This document shows, piece after piece, positions 1-7,540 of a stretch of 9,767 nucleotides of DNA. Every line of letters starts with the position of its first letter. The first letter of the stretch is position 1. This stretch comes from a bacterium (GTDB lineage Bacteria; Verrucomicrobiota; Verrucomicrobiia; Limisphaerales; J093), in contig JAJXTA010000055.1 of NCBI GenBank assembly GCA_021784265.1, forward strand, positions 1-9,767. The letters are read 5' to 3'. The position numbers and the translations under genes are program-made. Below the pieces are notes generated by a model. It did no database searches and was not told the origin of the DNA. It worked only from the letters and a program-made list of their open reading frames with translations.

Positions 1-1
1 G

Positions 2-508
2 CGCGTCGAGGCCATTGGCACCCGCAAGATCATGACGGACAAGAACACGCCGGGCACGCCGATGCGCGACAGCCCCGAGTGCATCTCGGTCATTGCCGAG
101 TGTCCCAACGGCGTCACCCTCTTGGTAATCAGCAGTTCGGTTAACGAGAAGGGGCTCCCGGACGTGGTGCGCGGCCAGAAGGCCACCATCGAACTCGGCG
201 GCAACCGCGTGGACCTGATGCCGGAGCGGCCTTTTACCGAGGAGGTCGACCCCGAGAGCTACAAGGACCTCACTCCGGTCGAGGACGTGGGCGTCCATGA
301 AACCAACTGGCTGGACAGCATCCGGGCCAATCAACCGCCCCACGCCCATATCGACCTCGCCATCCGCGTCCAGACCGTCATCTGCTTGGCGGAGATGTCG
401 CAGCGGCTGGGCATCGCCTGCCACTTCGACGAAGCCACCCGCACGATCACCGACGGGGCGGGGCGCAAAATCCCGGCGATTACCTACGGGACCCTGGAAC
501 GGTCCTGA
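2..508 (+). CDS. Gfo/Idh/MocA-family oxidoreductase, C-terminal part (5' end cut by window)
   Basis: The frame is open from the first bases of the window, so this is the last 168 residues of a longer protein; the internal ATG at 32 is not its start. The family consists of NAD(P)-dependent dehydrogenases acting on sugars, inositols and related polyols: an N-terminal Rossmann domain (not in the window) and a C-terminal alpha/beta domain that shapes the substrate site. What is visible fits the C-terminal domain: a beta-sheet run ending in a VVRGQKATIEL strand, then the closing helix pattern NWLDSIRANQPPHAHIDLA, a long helix (VQTVICLAEMSQRLG) and the terminal HFDEATRTI segment, which is how these proteins usually end. 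Dinucleotide and catalytic residues lie upstream, so the substrate cannot be named. A terminator follows about 90 bases after the stop, so it probably ends its own transcript. Confidence 0.82.
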   Translation, partial: RVEAIGTRKIMTDKNTPGTPMRDSPECISVIAECPNGVTLLVISSSVNEKGLPDVVRGQKATIELGGNRVDLMPERPFTEEVDPESYKDLTPVEDVGVHETNWLDSIRANQPPHAHIDLAIRVQTVICLAEMSQRLGIACHFDEATRTITDGAGRKIPAITYGTLERS

Positions 509-597
509 GCGGTCTCCTTCACCCGCGCCTTCGGGGGACGCGCCGCGGCCGGCGCCGACCGCGGAGGTGCGCGAGGGCTGCACGGCGTTGAGTTTGC

Positions 598-637
598 GGC
601 CGACCGGCGAGGGCAACCCGCCGGTCGGTTTTGTTTT
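598..637 (+). terminator. Rho-independent terminator after the oxidoreductase gene
   Basis: A perfect 10-bp stem (600-609 CCGACCGGCG pairs with 619-628 CGCCGGTCGG) encloses a 9-base loop. It is followed directly by TTTTGTTTT (629-637). It lies between the oxidoreductase stop and the apbE start, so the two genes are probably transcribed separately, at least in part. Confidence 0.8.
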
Positions 638-715
638 GGTGAGGCGCAACCGCCGCGGTAGATGGTCGCGGGCCACGGCGCCCACCACCGCTCGGCCCGG
701 GGCTGGGGCACAACT

Positions 716-1726
716 ATGTCGGTCCAAACCGTCACCGTCGCGCGTCATGCCATGGCCACGCGCTTCGAGATTCTATTGCACGGCGAGAATCCCACGGCGT
801 TGCGCGCCGCCGGGGAGCAAGCCCTGGACGAAGTCGAGCGGTTGGAGGACCAATTAAGCCTCTACCGCCCCACCAGCGAGATCAGCCACGTCAACCGCTA
901 CGCCGCCGAACGCCCCGTGCGCGTCACCCCCCCGGTGTTCGCCCTTCTCGCCCAGGCCCGCCGGCTCTGGGAAGAGACGCACGGCACGTTCGACGTCACG
1001 GTCGGCCCCTTGGTCCGGTGTTGGGGGTTTATGGGCGGGACCGGGCAGTTGCCGGACCCGCAAGCCCTCGCGGCGGCCCGCGCCTGCGTGGGCATGCAAT
1101 GGGTGGGCCTGGACCCGCTTGACTGCACCGTTCGCTTCGCCCGTCCGGGTCTGCTGCTGGACTTAGGCGCCATCGGCAAGGGCTACGCGATTGATCATGC
1201 GGCGCTCGTTCTCCAAGAAGCCGGGGTCACCAGCGCCCTCCTGCATGGTGGTACCAGCAGCAGCTTCGCCATCGGCGCCCCGCCCGACTCCCCCGGCTGG
1301 CGCGCGGCGATCCCCCGCCCGGCCGCCCACGCGGCCAACGCCCTGGGCCCTTCCGGGGCGGCCACCGGCCAGGACGCCATCCTCGCCACGGCCCCGCTGC
1401 GCGAGGAATCGCTCTCGGTCTCCGCAGTCTGGGGACGGTCCTTCCACGCGGACGGCCACACCTACGGACATGTGATCGACCCCCGGACGGCGGAACCCGT
1501 CCAGCGGGCCGTGCTGGCGGCAATCGTCCTGCCCTCGGCCACGGAAGCCGACGCGCTCTCCACCGCCTTGCTGACCCTGGGCGAAGAGGGTCTGGACCTG
1601 CTGGCTCGCACCCGACCGGGTTTGCGCGCGCTTCTGGTCGTGCCCGAGACGGGCGCGGGCCGCTTTCGGACCCTGGCTCGAGGCGATTGGCTGCCGGGGG
1701 CGGGCGAAGCCCGGGGGGAAGCCTGA
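716..1726 (+). CDS. apbE: FAD:protein FMN transferase (ApbE family)
   Basis: ApbE enzymes transfer FMN from FAD to a Ser/Thr of partner flavoproteins (for example NqrB/NqrC and RnfG/RnfD), using Mg2+. The 336-residue product has the family landmarks in order: MATRF (13-17), FDVTVGPL (92-99), LDLGAIGKGYAID (148-160), the LLHGGTSSS loop (175-183), HVIDPRT (252-258) and TEADALSTAL (276-285), whose Asp279 matches the metal-binding Asp. The ATG at 716 was chosen over the in-frame ATG at 662 because family similarity begins right after MSVQTVTVARHAMATRF, and the 18 extra residues would be arginine/glycine-rich filler read from the intergenic region. There is only a weak purine run (GGGG) upstream. 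Oddity: no signal peptide or lipobox is visible, although many ApbE proteins are exported lipoproteins, so this one may act in the cytoplasm. The flavoprotein target is not in the window. Confidence 0.93.
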   Translation: MSVQTVTVARHAMATRFEILLHGENPTALRAAGEQALDEVERLEDQLSLYRPTSEISHVNRYAAERPVRVTPPVFALLAQARRLWEETHGTFDVTVGPLVRCWGFMGGTGQLPDPQALAAARACVGMQWVGLDPLDCTVRFARPGLLLDLGAIGKGYAIDHAALVLQEAGVTSALLHGGTSSSFAIGAPPDSPGWRAAIPRPAAHAANALGPSGAATGQDAILATAPLREESLSVSAVWGRSFHADGHTYGHVIDPRTAEPVQRAVLAAIVLPSATEADALSTALLTLGEEGLDLLARTRPGLRALLVVPETGAGRFRTLARGDWLPGAGEARGEA

Positions 1727-1978
1727 GCACCGCCGCGAAGTCACCTGGCGAGCGCCGGCGTTGAGTCCTGGTGCTGGTCCGGCGCTTGCGTCATGCCCGA
1801 TCCGGACGGTGGCGACGGTGCGCGCGCTGGCCCTCTCCGCAGAGCCGCGACCGTAGGAGAGCGGTGGGCCAGGCTATGGGCCAGTCGTCCCGCGGGCACC
1901 CCTGCAACTCGATGCGCCTCATCCGATGGCGGGCCGAGTCGAGGGAAGCGCTTCAGGCGGCTCCCTTTGGCCGCACGC
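1727..1978. other. Convergent intergenic region with several foldbacks
   Basis: This gap lies between the ends of apbE (plus) and the symporter gene (minus). I see no convincing gene. It holds an 8-bp inverted repeat (1751-1758 with 1779-1786, 20-base loop); a longer two-part hairpin in which 1827-1833 CTGGCCC pairs with 1866-1872 GGGCCAG, and inside it 1834-1838 pairs with 1856-1860; a second GGGCCAG at 1878-1884, making an alternative partner; and a small stem 1957-1961/1970-1974 close to the symporter stop. None is followed by a T-run, so they are not typical intrinsic terminators, though they could block transcription from both sides. Confidence 0.4.
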
Positions 1979-3592
1979 TCAGTTGGCCTGCGCTGGGTCG
2001 CGCGGCGCCTGGGTTGGCGCGGTCGGAGCCGGCCGCGAGTGCGGCGCGCCACCGAGGACCGCCACGACCCACACGACCCCAACGGTAATCACCGTGCCGA
2101 TCAAGGTGAACCAAGGCCAAAACACCCGAACCCCGACGACACTCCTCCACCATCCGCTGCTCCACCCCCAGCGGGGCAGGAGGTCCAACCCCGCGAGAGC
2201 GATCACCGACACCGCCATCCCCGCGACCACCGGCAGGGCCCGGCCGCGTGGCCGGAACACGGCCAGAATCAACCCGCCCAGCAACGCCCCGCTGGTCAGC
2301 CCCCGCAGCGAGAAGGCCGTGTTGAGCACGAAGGGCGTCTGCCGGCTCAGATAGGCCACCACCACCACCGCACCGGCCCAGAGCACCGTCGAATGCCGGC
2401 TGAACCGCAGGCAGGCCTCCTCGCTCCAAGCCCGCCCCCAGTGCCGGACAAAGTCCATCGTCGAGACCGAGGCCAAGGCGGTGAGGGCGGAGCTGGCCGA
2501 GGACATCGCCGCCGCGAGGATGGCCACGATCAAGAACCCGCGCAGCCAGTGCGGCACCGCCGTGAGCATGAAGATCGGATACACGTAGTCGTGCTGCCGC
2601 ACGCCCGGCGCTGGTCCCGGAATCGGAATCGCAAACGGAAAATGCTGGTAATACACCCAGAGCATCACCCCCGCCGCCAGGAACACCAAGAAGAGCGGGA
2701 AAATGGCTACCGCACTGAGCACCAGGGCTTTGCGCCCTTCGGCCACGCCCTTGCAGGCCAGGACTCGCTGCACGATGAGCTGGTCGGCCCCGTGCGAGGA
2801 GAGCACCATAACCGTGCCCCCGATCAGGCCCATCCAGAGATTGAACGGCTCCGCCAGACACGCCGCCAGGAACCGGCCGAGCCCGGCCTCGCGCAACACC
2901 GCGCCGTGCGTGCTGAGCCAAAGGAGCTTCCCAGCGCCCGCGGCCTCGCGCACCGCCCCCGCCCAGCCTCCCGGCAACAACCACGGCACGTACAACACCG
3001 TGAACAGGCCGCCGAACAGGAAGAGCCCGAACTGGACCGCATCGGTCCAGATCACCGACCTCACCCCGCCCAGGTAGGTGTAAATGAGGGAGAGGACCAC
3101 GAACAACACGATCGCAGGCAACACCTGGAGCCCGAGCATCAGTTGCACCGGGATACAGGCCACATACACCCGCACCCCGGCCGCCAGCGTCTCCCCCAGA
3201 AGAAAAAGACCACCCGCCGCCTGACGGGCCGACGGGCCGAAGGCCCGGGCGAACAGCTCGTATGGGGAGTAGATCTCACCTTCGAAATAGTGCGGCACGA
3301 GGAAGATCGCCAACACCACGCGAGCGATCACGTAGCCGAGGAGCATCTGGAGGAACAGCAGATTACCCCCGTAGGCAATCGCCGGCACGCTGATGATCGT
3401 TAGGGCGCTCGTTTCGGCGGCGACAATCGAGAGGCCTATCCCCCACCACGGCACGCTCTTGCCGCCGAGGAAATAGTCGCGCGTGGTGCGCTGCCCTTGG
3501 CCGAGCCAAACCCCGAGACCAACGATCCCCAGCAGGTAAACGGCGATGACGCTCCAATCCGCAGCATCCAGGAAGCCGCCGGTCGGAGGCAT
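1979..3592 (-). CDS. Sodium:solute symporter, SSS family
   Basis: This inner-membrane transporter uses the sodium gradient to import a small solute; SSS members carry sugars, proline, pantothenate, urea and others. The 537-residue protein is hydrophobic throughout and should have about 13 membrane helices. Family signs are the YFLGGKSVPWWGIGLS segment after helix 1 (40-55), the GGVRSVIWTDAVQF motif (175-188), and the AAMSSASSALTALAS stretch (361-375), whose Ser pair fits the Na2 sodium-site helix of vSGLT-type carriers. The start ATG lies 4 bases after the stop of the UreF-like gene, so the two are almost certainly co-transcribed and perhaps translationally coupled; no clear Shine-Dalgarno is seen. 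The last 20 or so residues are Pro/Ala-rich and likely disordered. Substrate cannot be read from sequence; the neighbouring amidase and UreF-like genes make an amide, amino acid or urea plausible (inference). Confidence 0.9.
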   Translation of the reverse strand: MPPTGGFLDAADWSVIAVYLLGIVGLGVWLGQGQRTTRDYFLGGKSVPWWGIGLSIVAAETSALTIISVPAIAYGGNLLFLQMLLGYVIARVVLAIFLVPHYFEGEIYSPYELFARAFGPSARQAAGGLFLLGETLAAGVRVYVACIPVQLMLGLQVLPAIVLFVVLSLIYTYLGGVRSVIWTDAVQFGLFLFGGLFTVLYVPWLLPGGWAGAVREAAGAGKLLWLSTHGAVLREAGLGRFLAACLAEPFNLWMGLIGGTVMVLSSHGADQLIVQRVLACKGVAEGRKALVLSAVAIFPLFLVFLAAGVMLWVYYQHFPFAIPIPGPAPGVRQHDYVYPIFMLTAVPHWLRGFLIVAILAAAMSSASSALTALASVSTMDFVRHWGRAWSEEACLRFSRHSTVLWAGAVVVVAYLSRQTPFVLNTAFSLRGLTSGALLGGLILAVFRPRGRALPVVAGMAVSVIALAGLDLLPRWGWSSGWWRSVVGVRVFWPWFTLIGTVITVGVVWVVAVLGGAPHSRPAPTAPTQAPRDPAQAN

Positions 3593-3596
3593 GGGC

Positions 3597-4259
3597 TCAG
3601 CCCGGCTGGTCCGGCAAGGTCAGACCGACCCGCGGACCCAGCGCCCGCTCCATCCCCTCCCGGAGCACGGGCAGGCACTCCTCGAGCAGCTTGCGGCTTT
3701 CCACTTCCGTCAGCGCCAGCGGCCCGGCCGCCGCCTGGATGAAGCCATAAAGCGTCTGCCGCCCGTAGCCCACGAGCCCTTGGCGCAAGGGCAGGGAATA
3801 GAGCGAGAGCATGAGCCCATACACCAGGGTGTGCCACCCGCGCGCCTCCCCCCGCTCGACGGCCTCGAAGTAGCGGCGCACCAACCGCAGGCCGCGCAAC
3901 GGCAGCAGGCGGCGGAGTTGCGACCGCCCGACCACTCCGCTGGCCGCGGCAAACTCCCGCAACGCCGGCTGGGCGCACAGCTCCCGGTCCAGGGCGATCA
4001 GCTCGCGCAGCTCATTGCGGCTGGCGTGGCCAAACGCCCGGTGAATCGCCGGGAGATCGACCGGGACCAGCACCTGGACTTGGTATTGCTCGAGGAACCC
4101 GCGCAACGCCCCCACGCTCGTCACTCGGCCAAAGGGCGACACCGCGGGCAAGTGCAGGGTCCCGAGGTCGGCCACCGGCCCCAGTTGCTCAGCCAGGGCC
4201 GCCGGATCCCCGGCCAGCCGGGCGGCCTCGGCGGCGATGGCGTCAAGAGGTTCGAGCAT
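3597..4259 (-). CDS. UreF-like protein (urease accessory UreF family, divergent)
   Basis: UreF is the accessory protein that, with UreH/D and UreG, delivers nickel to apo-urease. The 220-residue all-helical product has the usual UreF length. The clearest match, from memory of the family, is the C-terminal half: a Leu/Asp-containing helix (88-95, ALDRELCA), GRSQLRRLL (111-119), then WHTLVYGLMLSLYSLPL (142-158), GLVGYGRQTLYGFIQAAAGP (161-180) and the final LLEECLPVLREGMERA helix (191-206), resembling the UreF HxxVxG...LYGFxxxxVxAA pattern. The N-terminal LPxGGFxxSxGLE motif is not recognisable, nor is the late GQ motif, so it is a divergent member at best. ATG 4259 is preferred over GTG 4367, which would add 36 Arg-rich residues with no family match. 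It sits 170 bases after the amidase gene and 4 bases before the symporter. No ureABC or ureG is present. It could also be a lineage-specific helical protein. Confidence 0.5.
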   Translation of the reverse strand: MLEPLDAIAAEAARLAGDPAALAEQLGPVADLGTLHLPAVSPFGRVTSVGALRGFLEQYQVQVLVPVDLPAIHRAFGHASRNELRELIALDRELCAQPALREFAAASGVVGRSQLRRLLPLRGLRLVRRYFEAVERGEARGWHTLVYGLMLSLYSLPLRQGLVGYGRQTLYGFIQAAAGPLALTEVESRKLLEECLPVLREGMERALGPRVGLTLPDQPG

Positions 4260-4429
4260 GCGCACACAGGCGGCCCCCACCGGCCCTCGACGGCACGGCG
4301 CGCCAAACCTCAGCGAAGTTGAATTGAGCGATCTCGAGCATTTTCCGCGGCGGCGCGAGTCCGCCACGTGGGGCGCAGGCTACACGGCCAGCCGAGCCAC
4401 CGCCAGCAGGAAACGCAACGCCGCCGGCC
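4260..4429. other. Intergenic gap between amidase and UreF-like genes
   Basis: There is no supported gene. On the minus strand a 5-bp GGCGG/CCGCC stem with a 7-base loop ends near 4346 and is followed by GCGGAAAA, not a T-run, so I do not call a terminator. The gap is long for co-translated genes; a promoter for the UreF-like and symporter genes could be here but I cannot point to one. Confidence 0.3.
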
Positions 4430-6058
4430 TCAGGCGCGCGGGGGCGCCGTGGGCAAGAACCGCGGCGGGCGCCGGGCGCGCGTGGCCTGCTCGAACGCGT
4501 ACGCCAGCCCCAGCAACCGCGGCTCGCTATAGGCTCGGCCAAAAAAGGAAAGGCCAATGGGCAGGCCTTGCACAAACCCCGCCGGCACGGTGATGCTGGG
4601 ATAGCCGGCCACGGCGGCCGGGGTGGTGCTGCCCCCGGTGTCCCGGTCGCCGTAAACCAGATCGGTCACGTGCGCCGGGCCGGTGGTGGGCGCCACAATC
4701 GCGTCCAAGCGCTTGGCCGTCATCAAAGCGTCGATCCCTTCCTCCCGGCTCAGTCGGTGGTTCTTCGCCAGCGCCTCCCGGTAAGCCGGTTCGCTGAGCG
4801 GTCCCTTGGCTTCCGCCGCCAGGAACGTCTCCTGCTGGAAGTAGGGCATCTCCTCATGCCGATGGCGCTCGTTGAAGGCGATGATCTCGGCCAGGGACCG
4901 TACCGGCGCCCCTGGACCAAGGGCCGCCAAGTAAGCGTTCAGGTCAGCTTTGAACTCATACAGCATCACCTGGAATTCCGACTCCTCCAGACCCCCGCCG
5001 GTCGGCAGGTCAGCCGGATCCACCAACGTCGCGCCCAGGCGCTGCAACGTGGTCAACGCTTGCTCGATCACCCCGTCCGCCTCCGCGTGCGCGCCGAAGA
5101 ACCGCCGCGCGACCCCCAAACGCGCCCCCTGCAAACTGCCCGCCGCGAGGAACTTGGTATAATCCCGGTGCGCGACGCGCGCGGTCTGCCGCGTCGCGGC
5201 GTCCCGGGGGTCGGCGCCGGTCATCGCCCCAAGCAGCACCGCCGCATCGGTCACGGTGCGCGCCATGGGGCCGGCGGTGTCTTGACTGTGGGCGATGGGG
5301 ATGATCCCGGCCCGGCTCACCAGCCCCACTGTGGGCTTGAGCCCCACGATCCCGTTGAAGGCGGCGGGAGAGAGAATCGAGCCGTCGGTCTCGGTGCCCA
5401 CCGCGACCAGACAGAGGTTCGCCGCCACGGCCACTCCTGAGCCTGAGCTGGAGCCGGAGGGATTGCGGTCCAGGACATACGGGTTGCGGGTCTGCCCGCC
5501 GCGCCCGCTCCAACCGCTGGAGGAATGGGCGGACCGGAAGTTGGCCCACTCGCTCAGGTTGGTCTTGCCCAGGAGCACCGCGCCCGCGCGCCGCAACTGC
5601 TCGACCACGGAGCAATCCCGTGTCGGCTTGGCCCCGACCAGCGCCCGCGAGCCGGCCGTGGTCCCCATCCGGTCGTGCGTGTCGAGGTTGTCCTTCACCA
5701 GCACGGGCACACCGTGGAGCGGGCCGCGGGGTCCTTTGGCCTTGCGCTCGGCATCCAGCGCCCGGGCGAGGGCCAGGGCGTCCGGGTTGATCTCGAGCAC
5801 CGCCCGCAGCGCCGGGCCTTGGCGGTCCAGCGCCTCGATCCGCCGCAAATAGGCCCGCGTCAGGCCGGTCGCCGTCCACCGCCCCGACGCCACGGCGGCG
5901 CCGTAGCTCAACAGGCTCAGTTCCTCGAGCTCGACGTCCAGGTGCGTCGGCCGCGCGCTCAGCCCCACGACCGCCGGCGCGGCACTGCCCCACCCCGGCC
6001 GACTGCCGCCCGCCACGGTGCCGGCCGCCACGAGCCGGAGAAAGTTGCGTCGCTTCAT
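4430..6058 (-). CDS. Tat-exported amidase, amidase-signature family
   Basis: Amidase-signature enzymes hydrolyse carbon-nitrogen bonds of amides with a Ser-cisSer-Lys triad. All three are visible in this 542-residue protein: Lys122 in GVPVLVKDN, Ser203 in the PSGSSSGSG loop, and the nucleophile Ser227 in GTETDGSI; the 24-residue spacing between the two serines is the family norm. The start at ATG 6058 gives MKRRNFLRLVAAGTVAGG, a twin-arginine signal (RRNFL then a hydrophobic run), so the enzyme should be folded in the cytoplasm and exported. An in-frame start at 6097 would add 13 residues before the signal. Exported members include peptide amidases of the Stenotrophomonas type; GatA (cytoplasmic, with gatB/gatC) is less likely because of the signal and neighbours. 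It lies 69 bases after the EamA transporter gene on the same strand. Its substrate is unknown; the nearby symporter may import the product. Confidence 0.9.
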   Translation of the reverse strand: MKRRNFLRLVAAGTVAGGSRPGWGSAAPAVVGLSARPTHLDVELEELSLLSYGAAVASGRWTATGLTRAYLRRIEALDRQGPALRAVLEINPDALALARALDAERKAKGPRGPLHGVPVLVKDNLDTHDRMGTTAGSRALVGAKPTRDCSVVEQLRRAGAVLLGKTNLSEWANFRSAHSSSGWSGRGGQTRNPYVLDRNPSGSSSGSGVAVAANLCLVAVGTETDGSILSPAAFNGIVGLKPTVGLVSRAGIIPIAHSQDTAGPMARTVTDAAVLLGAMTGADPRDAATRQTARVAHRDYTKFLAAGSLQGARLGVARRFFGAHAEADGVIEQALTTLQRLGATLVDPADLPTGGGLEESEFQVMLYEFKADLNAYLAALGPGAPVRSLAEIIAFNERHRHEEMPYFQQETFLAAEAKGPLSEPAYREALAKNHRLSREEGIDALMTAKRLDAIVAPTTGPAHVTDLVYGDRDTGGSTTPAAVAGYPSITVPAGFVQGLPIGLSFFGRAYSEPRLLGLAYAFEQATRARRPPRFLPTAPPRA

Positions 6059-6127
6059 GCCGACATCGAGCTTACGAGCCCCGGGTTGGCCGCGCAACCT
6101 CGGCCCTCACCCTGGTCGGGCCGGGCC

Positions 6128-7039
6128 TCACCGCACCAGGGCCAGCCCCACCACCCCCGCTACCGCCACGAGCCCGCCCAGGACCGCCCGCGCGCTGGGC
6201 CGGTCGCCATCCAGCGCATAAGTCAACGGCATGATGGTCAACGGCGTGGTCGCCACCACCGGCAACACCAACCCGCTGGGAGTCGTCCGCAACGCCCATT
6301 GGTAGCAGCCGACGCCCAAAGCGGGCCCGGCCAAGGCGTTCAACCCCACCCAGCCCCACGCGCCCGCGCGCCCGCCGCCCCGCCCCGGCCCCGAGCCCGG
6401 CCGGGGGTCTGCCAGCCCCCGCCGGAGTTCCAGCCACGCGAACGGAACCGCGGCGACCACCAACCCGCCCAGAATACGTTGATACGCGGCGGTGCCTCCG
6501 TCGATCCACTGCCCGGCCCCAGCCGCGATCGCAAACGCCTTCCGGCTCAGCACCGCGCCGAATCCCTGTCCGAACCCGGCGATGACCCCCAGCCCGGTAC
6601 CGATAATCCGGCGCCGCGGCGGAATTGGCTGGTGATCCTCCGGCGCCAGCGCCAAACCCACGCCCAACAGAATCACCAGGCCGCAGCCGACCTCCAACGC
6701 ACTCAGCTTCGTCCCCAGCCAGCCCCACTCGATCAGGGCGGCGCAAGGGGCCGCCACGCAGTTGTTCAGCAGGAGGCTCAATCGGGGTCCCAGCCGCGGC
6801 AGGGTCTGGAACAGGGCCAAATCCCCCACCCCGAACCCCACGCACCCACTGAGGAAGAACAACCCCACGGCTCCACCACCGAACCCGCCTCCGACGGTGT
6901 GGGCCCACAGGGCCAGCAACCCCGCCCCGAGCAGGATCCGCCAGAAATTGGCCGCCGTGGCGCCCAGCAGCCGCGTCGAGCGGCTGGCGGCCATCACCGA
7001 GATCGTGAACAGCATTGTCGCTAGCGCAGCGGGCAGCAT
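6128..7039 (-). CDS. EamA/DMT-superfamily transporter
   Basis: This integral membrane protein of about 303 residues has the two-fold EamA layout: two halves of roughly five helices each. The first half runs from MLPAALATMLFTISVMAAS to about the LVILLGVGLALAPE segment, followed by a basic cytoplasmic linker (IPPRRRIIG). The second half runs from GLGVIAGFGQGFGAVLSRKAF to the C-terminal AVLGGLVAVAGVVGLALVR, a typical DMT ending. The WALRTTPSGLVLPVVATTPL stretch matches the usual ...P..v....pl... motif before the last helix pair. Members export or exchange amino acids, nucleosides and other metabolites; the substrate here is unknown. ATG 7039 fits the beginning of helix 1; GTG 7066 would add nine residues and is also possible, as neither has a Shine-Dalgarno. 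It is the first gene of the minus-strand run leading into the amidase. A Gly/Arg-rich insertion (PGSGPGRGGGRAG) between helices 7 and 8 is unusual. Confidence 0.85.
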   Translation of the reverse strand: MLPAALATMLFTISVMAASRSTRLLGATAANFWRILLGAGLLALWAHTVGGGFGGGAVGLFFLSGCVGFGVGDLALFQTLPRLGPRLSLLLNNCVAAPCAALIEWGWLGTKLSALEVGCGLVILLGVGLALAPEDHQPIPPRRRIIGTGLGVIAGFGQGFGAVLSRKAFAIAAGAGQWIDGGTAAYQRILGGLVVAAVPFAWLELRRGLADPRPGSGPGRGGGRAGAWGWVGLNALAGPALGVGCYQWALRTTPSGLVLPVVATTPLTIMPLTYALDGDRPSARAVLGGLVAVAGVVGLALVR

Positions 7040-7108
7040 CGACGGGCGAGCATGGGCCAAGGCCACTGGATTGCAACCCGGACGTAGCCCCCGCCTCCCT
7101 CCACGGCC

Positions 7109-7128
7109 AACACCGCCCGGACGGTGTT
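7109..7128. repeat. Perfect 7-bp inverted repeat upstream of the EamA gene
   Basis: AACACCG (7109-7115) pairs with CGGTGTT (7122-7128) around a 6-base loop. It lies 70 bases or so before the EamA start on the minus strand, so it could be an operator or leader hairpin. There is no T-run on either side. Confidence 0.35.
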
Positions 7129-7199
7129 CTGGCGCCCGCCTCCTTCACCCGCGCCAGGGACGGTTCCCCGCCAAACGCGGGCGCACCGGCCGACCGCTG

Positions 7200-7240
7200 A
7201 AAAAAAACTTGCGCCCGGCCGTGGTTGGCGCATAGTAATC
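7200..7240 (+). promoter_or_regulatory. Probable promoter of the initiator tRNA, with A-tract
   Basis: An A8 tract (7200-7207), like an UP element, precedes TTGCGC (7209-7214) as a partial -35 and CATAGTAAT (7231-7239) as a partial -10, giving a 17-19 base spacer. The tRNA begins about 12 bases after the -10, a sensible leader length. On the other strand the same bases form a 6-bp hairpin (7210-7215/7227-7232) followed by AAG and T8, which would read as a terminator for leftward transcription. Both functions are inferred from pattern only. Confidence 0.4.
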
Positions 7241-7251
7241 TGACCTTGAGT

Positions 7252-7328
<77 letters not shown>

Positions 7329-7334
7329 ATTTCA

Positions 7335-7366
7335 GGGCCTGGAACCTCGGTTCCAGGCCCGTTTTT
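7335..7366 (+). terminator. Rho-independent terminator after tRNA-fMet
   Basis: A perfect 11-bp stem (7335-7345 with 7350-7360) is closed by a CTCG tetraloop and followed by GTTTTT. It starts six bases after the tRNA CCA end. Confidence 0.9.
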
Positions 7367-7540
7367 GTTACCTTCCTTGCGGACGTTCGGATTCTTTCGC
7401 CTTTTCGAGTCAAGAACCGGGCGGACAGGGTGAGAAATCGGGGCCAAAGCCAACCACGCCGCCAACGCAAATACACCACAAACACAACGGTCGTTTGTCG
7501 CGGTCCCCCGCCGCTCCTGTCCCTCCCGTTGGCCGTCTCC
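7367..7540. other. Non-coding stretch between tRNA terminator and right-hand island
   Basis: I find no gene here. It is less GC-rich than the left part and contains a 6-bp inverted repeat (ACAAAC 7478-7483 with GTTTGT 7493-7498). I looked for a partial copy of the tRNA 3' end, as would mark an attachment site, and did not see one. Confidence 0.4.

Noticed and set aside
662..715. Upstream ATG for apbE
   Set aside because: It would add 18 residues without family similarity; the ATG at 716 fits the ApbE N-terminus.
1793..3403. 536-residue plus-strand frame, rich in His, Arg, Pro and Gln
   Set aside because: It is opposite the symporter gene and has the composition typical of an antisense shadow in GC-rich DNA.
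4260..4367. GTG start at 4367 for the UreF-like gene
   Set aside because: The 36 added residues are Arg/Ser-rich and look like translated intergenic sequence.
5525..7024. 499-residue plus-strand frame
   Set aside because: Antisense to the amidase and EamA genes, Pro/Arg/Gln-rich, no family pattern.
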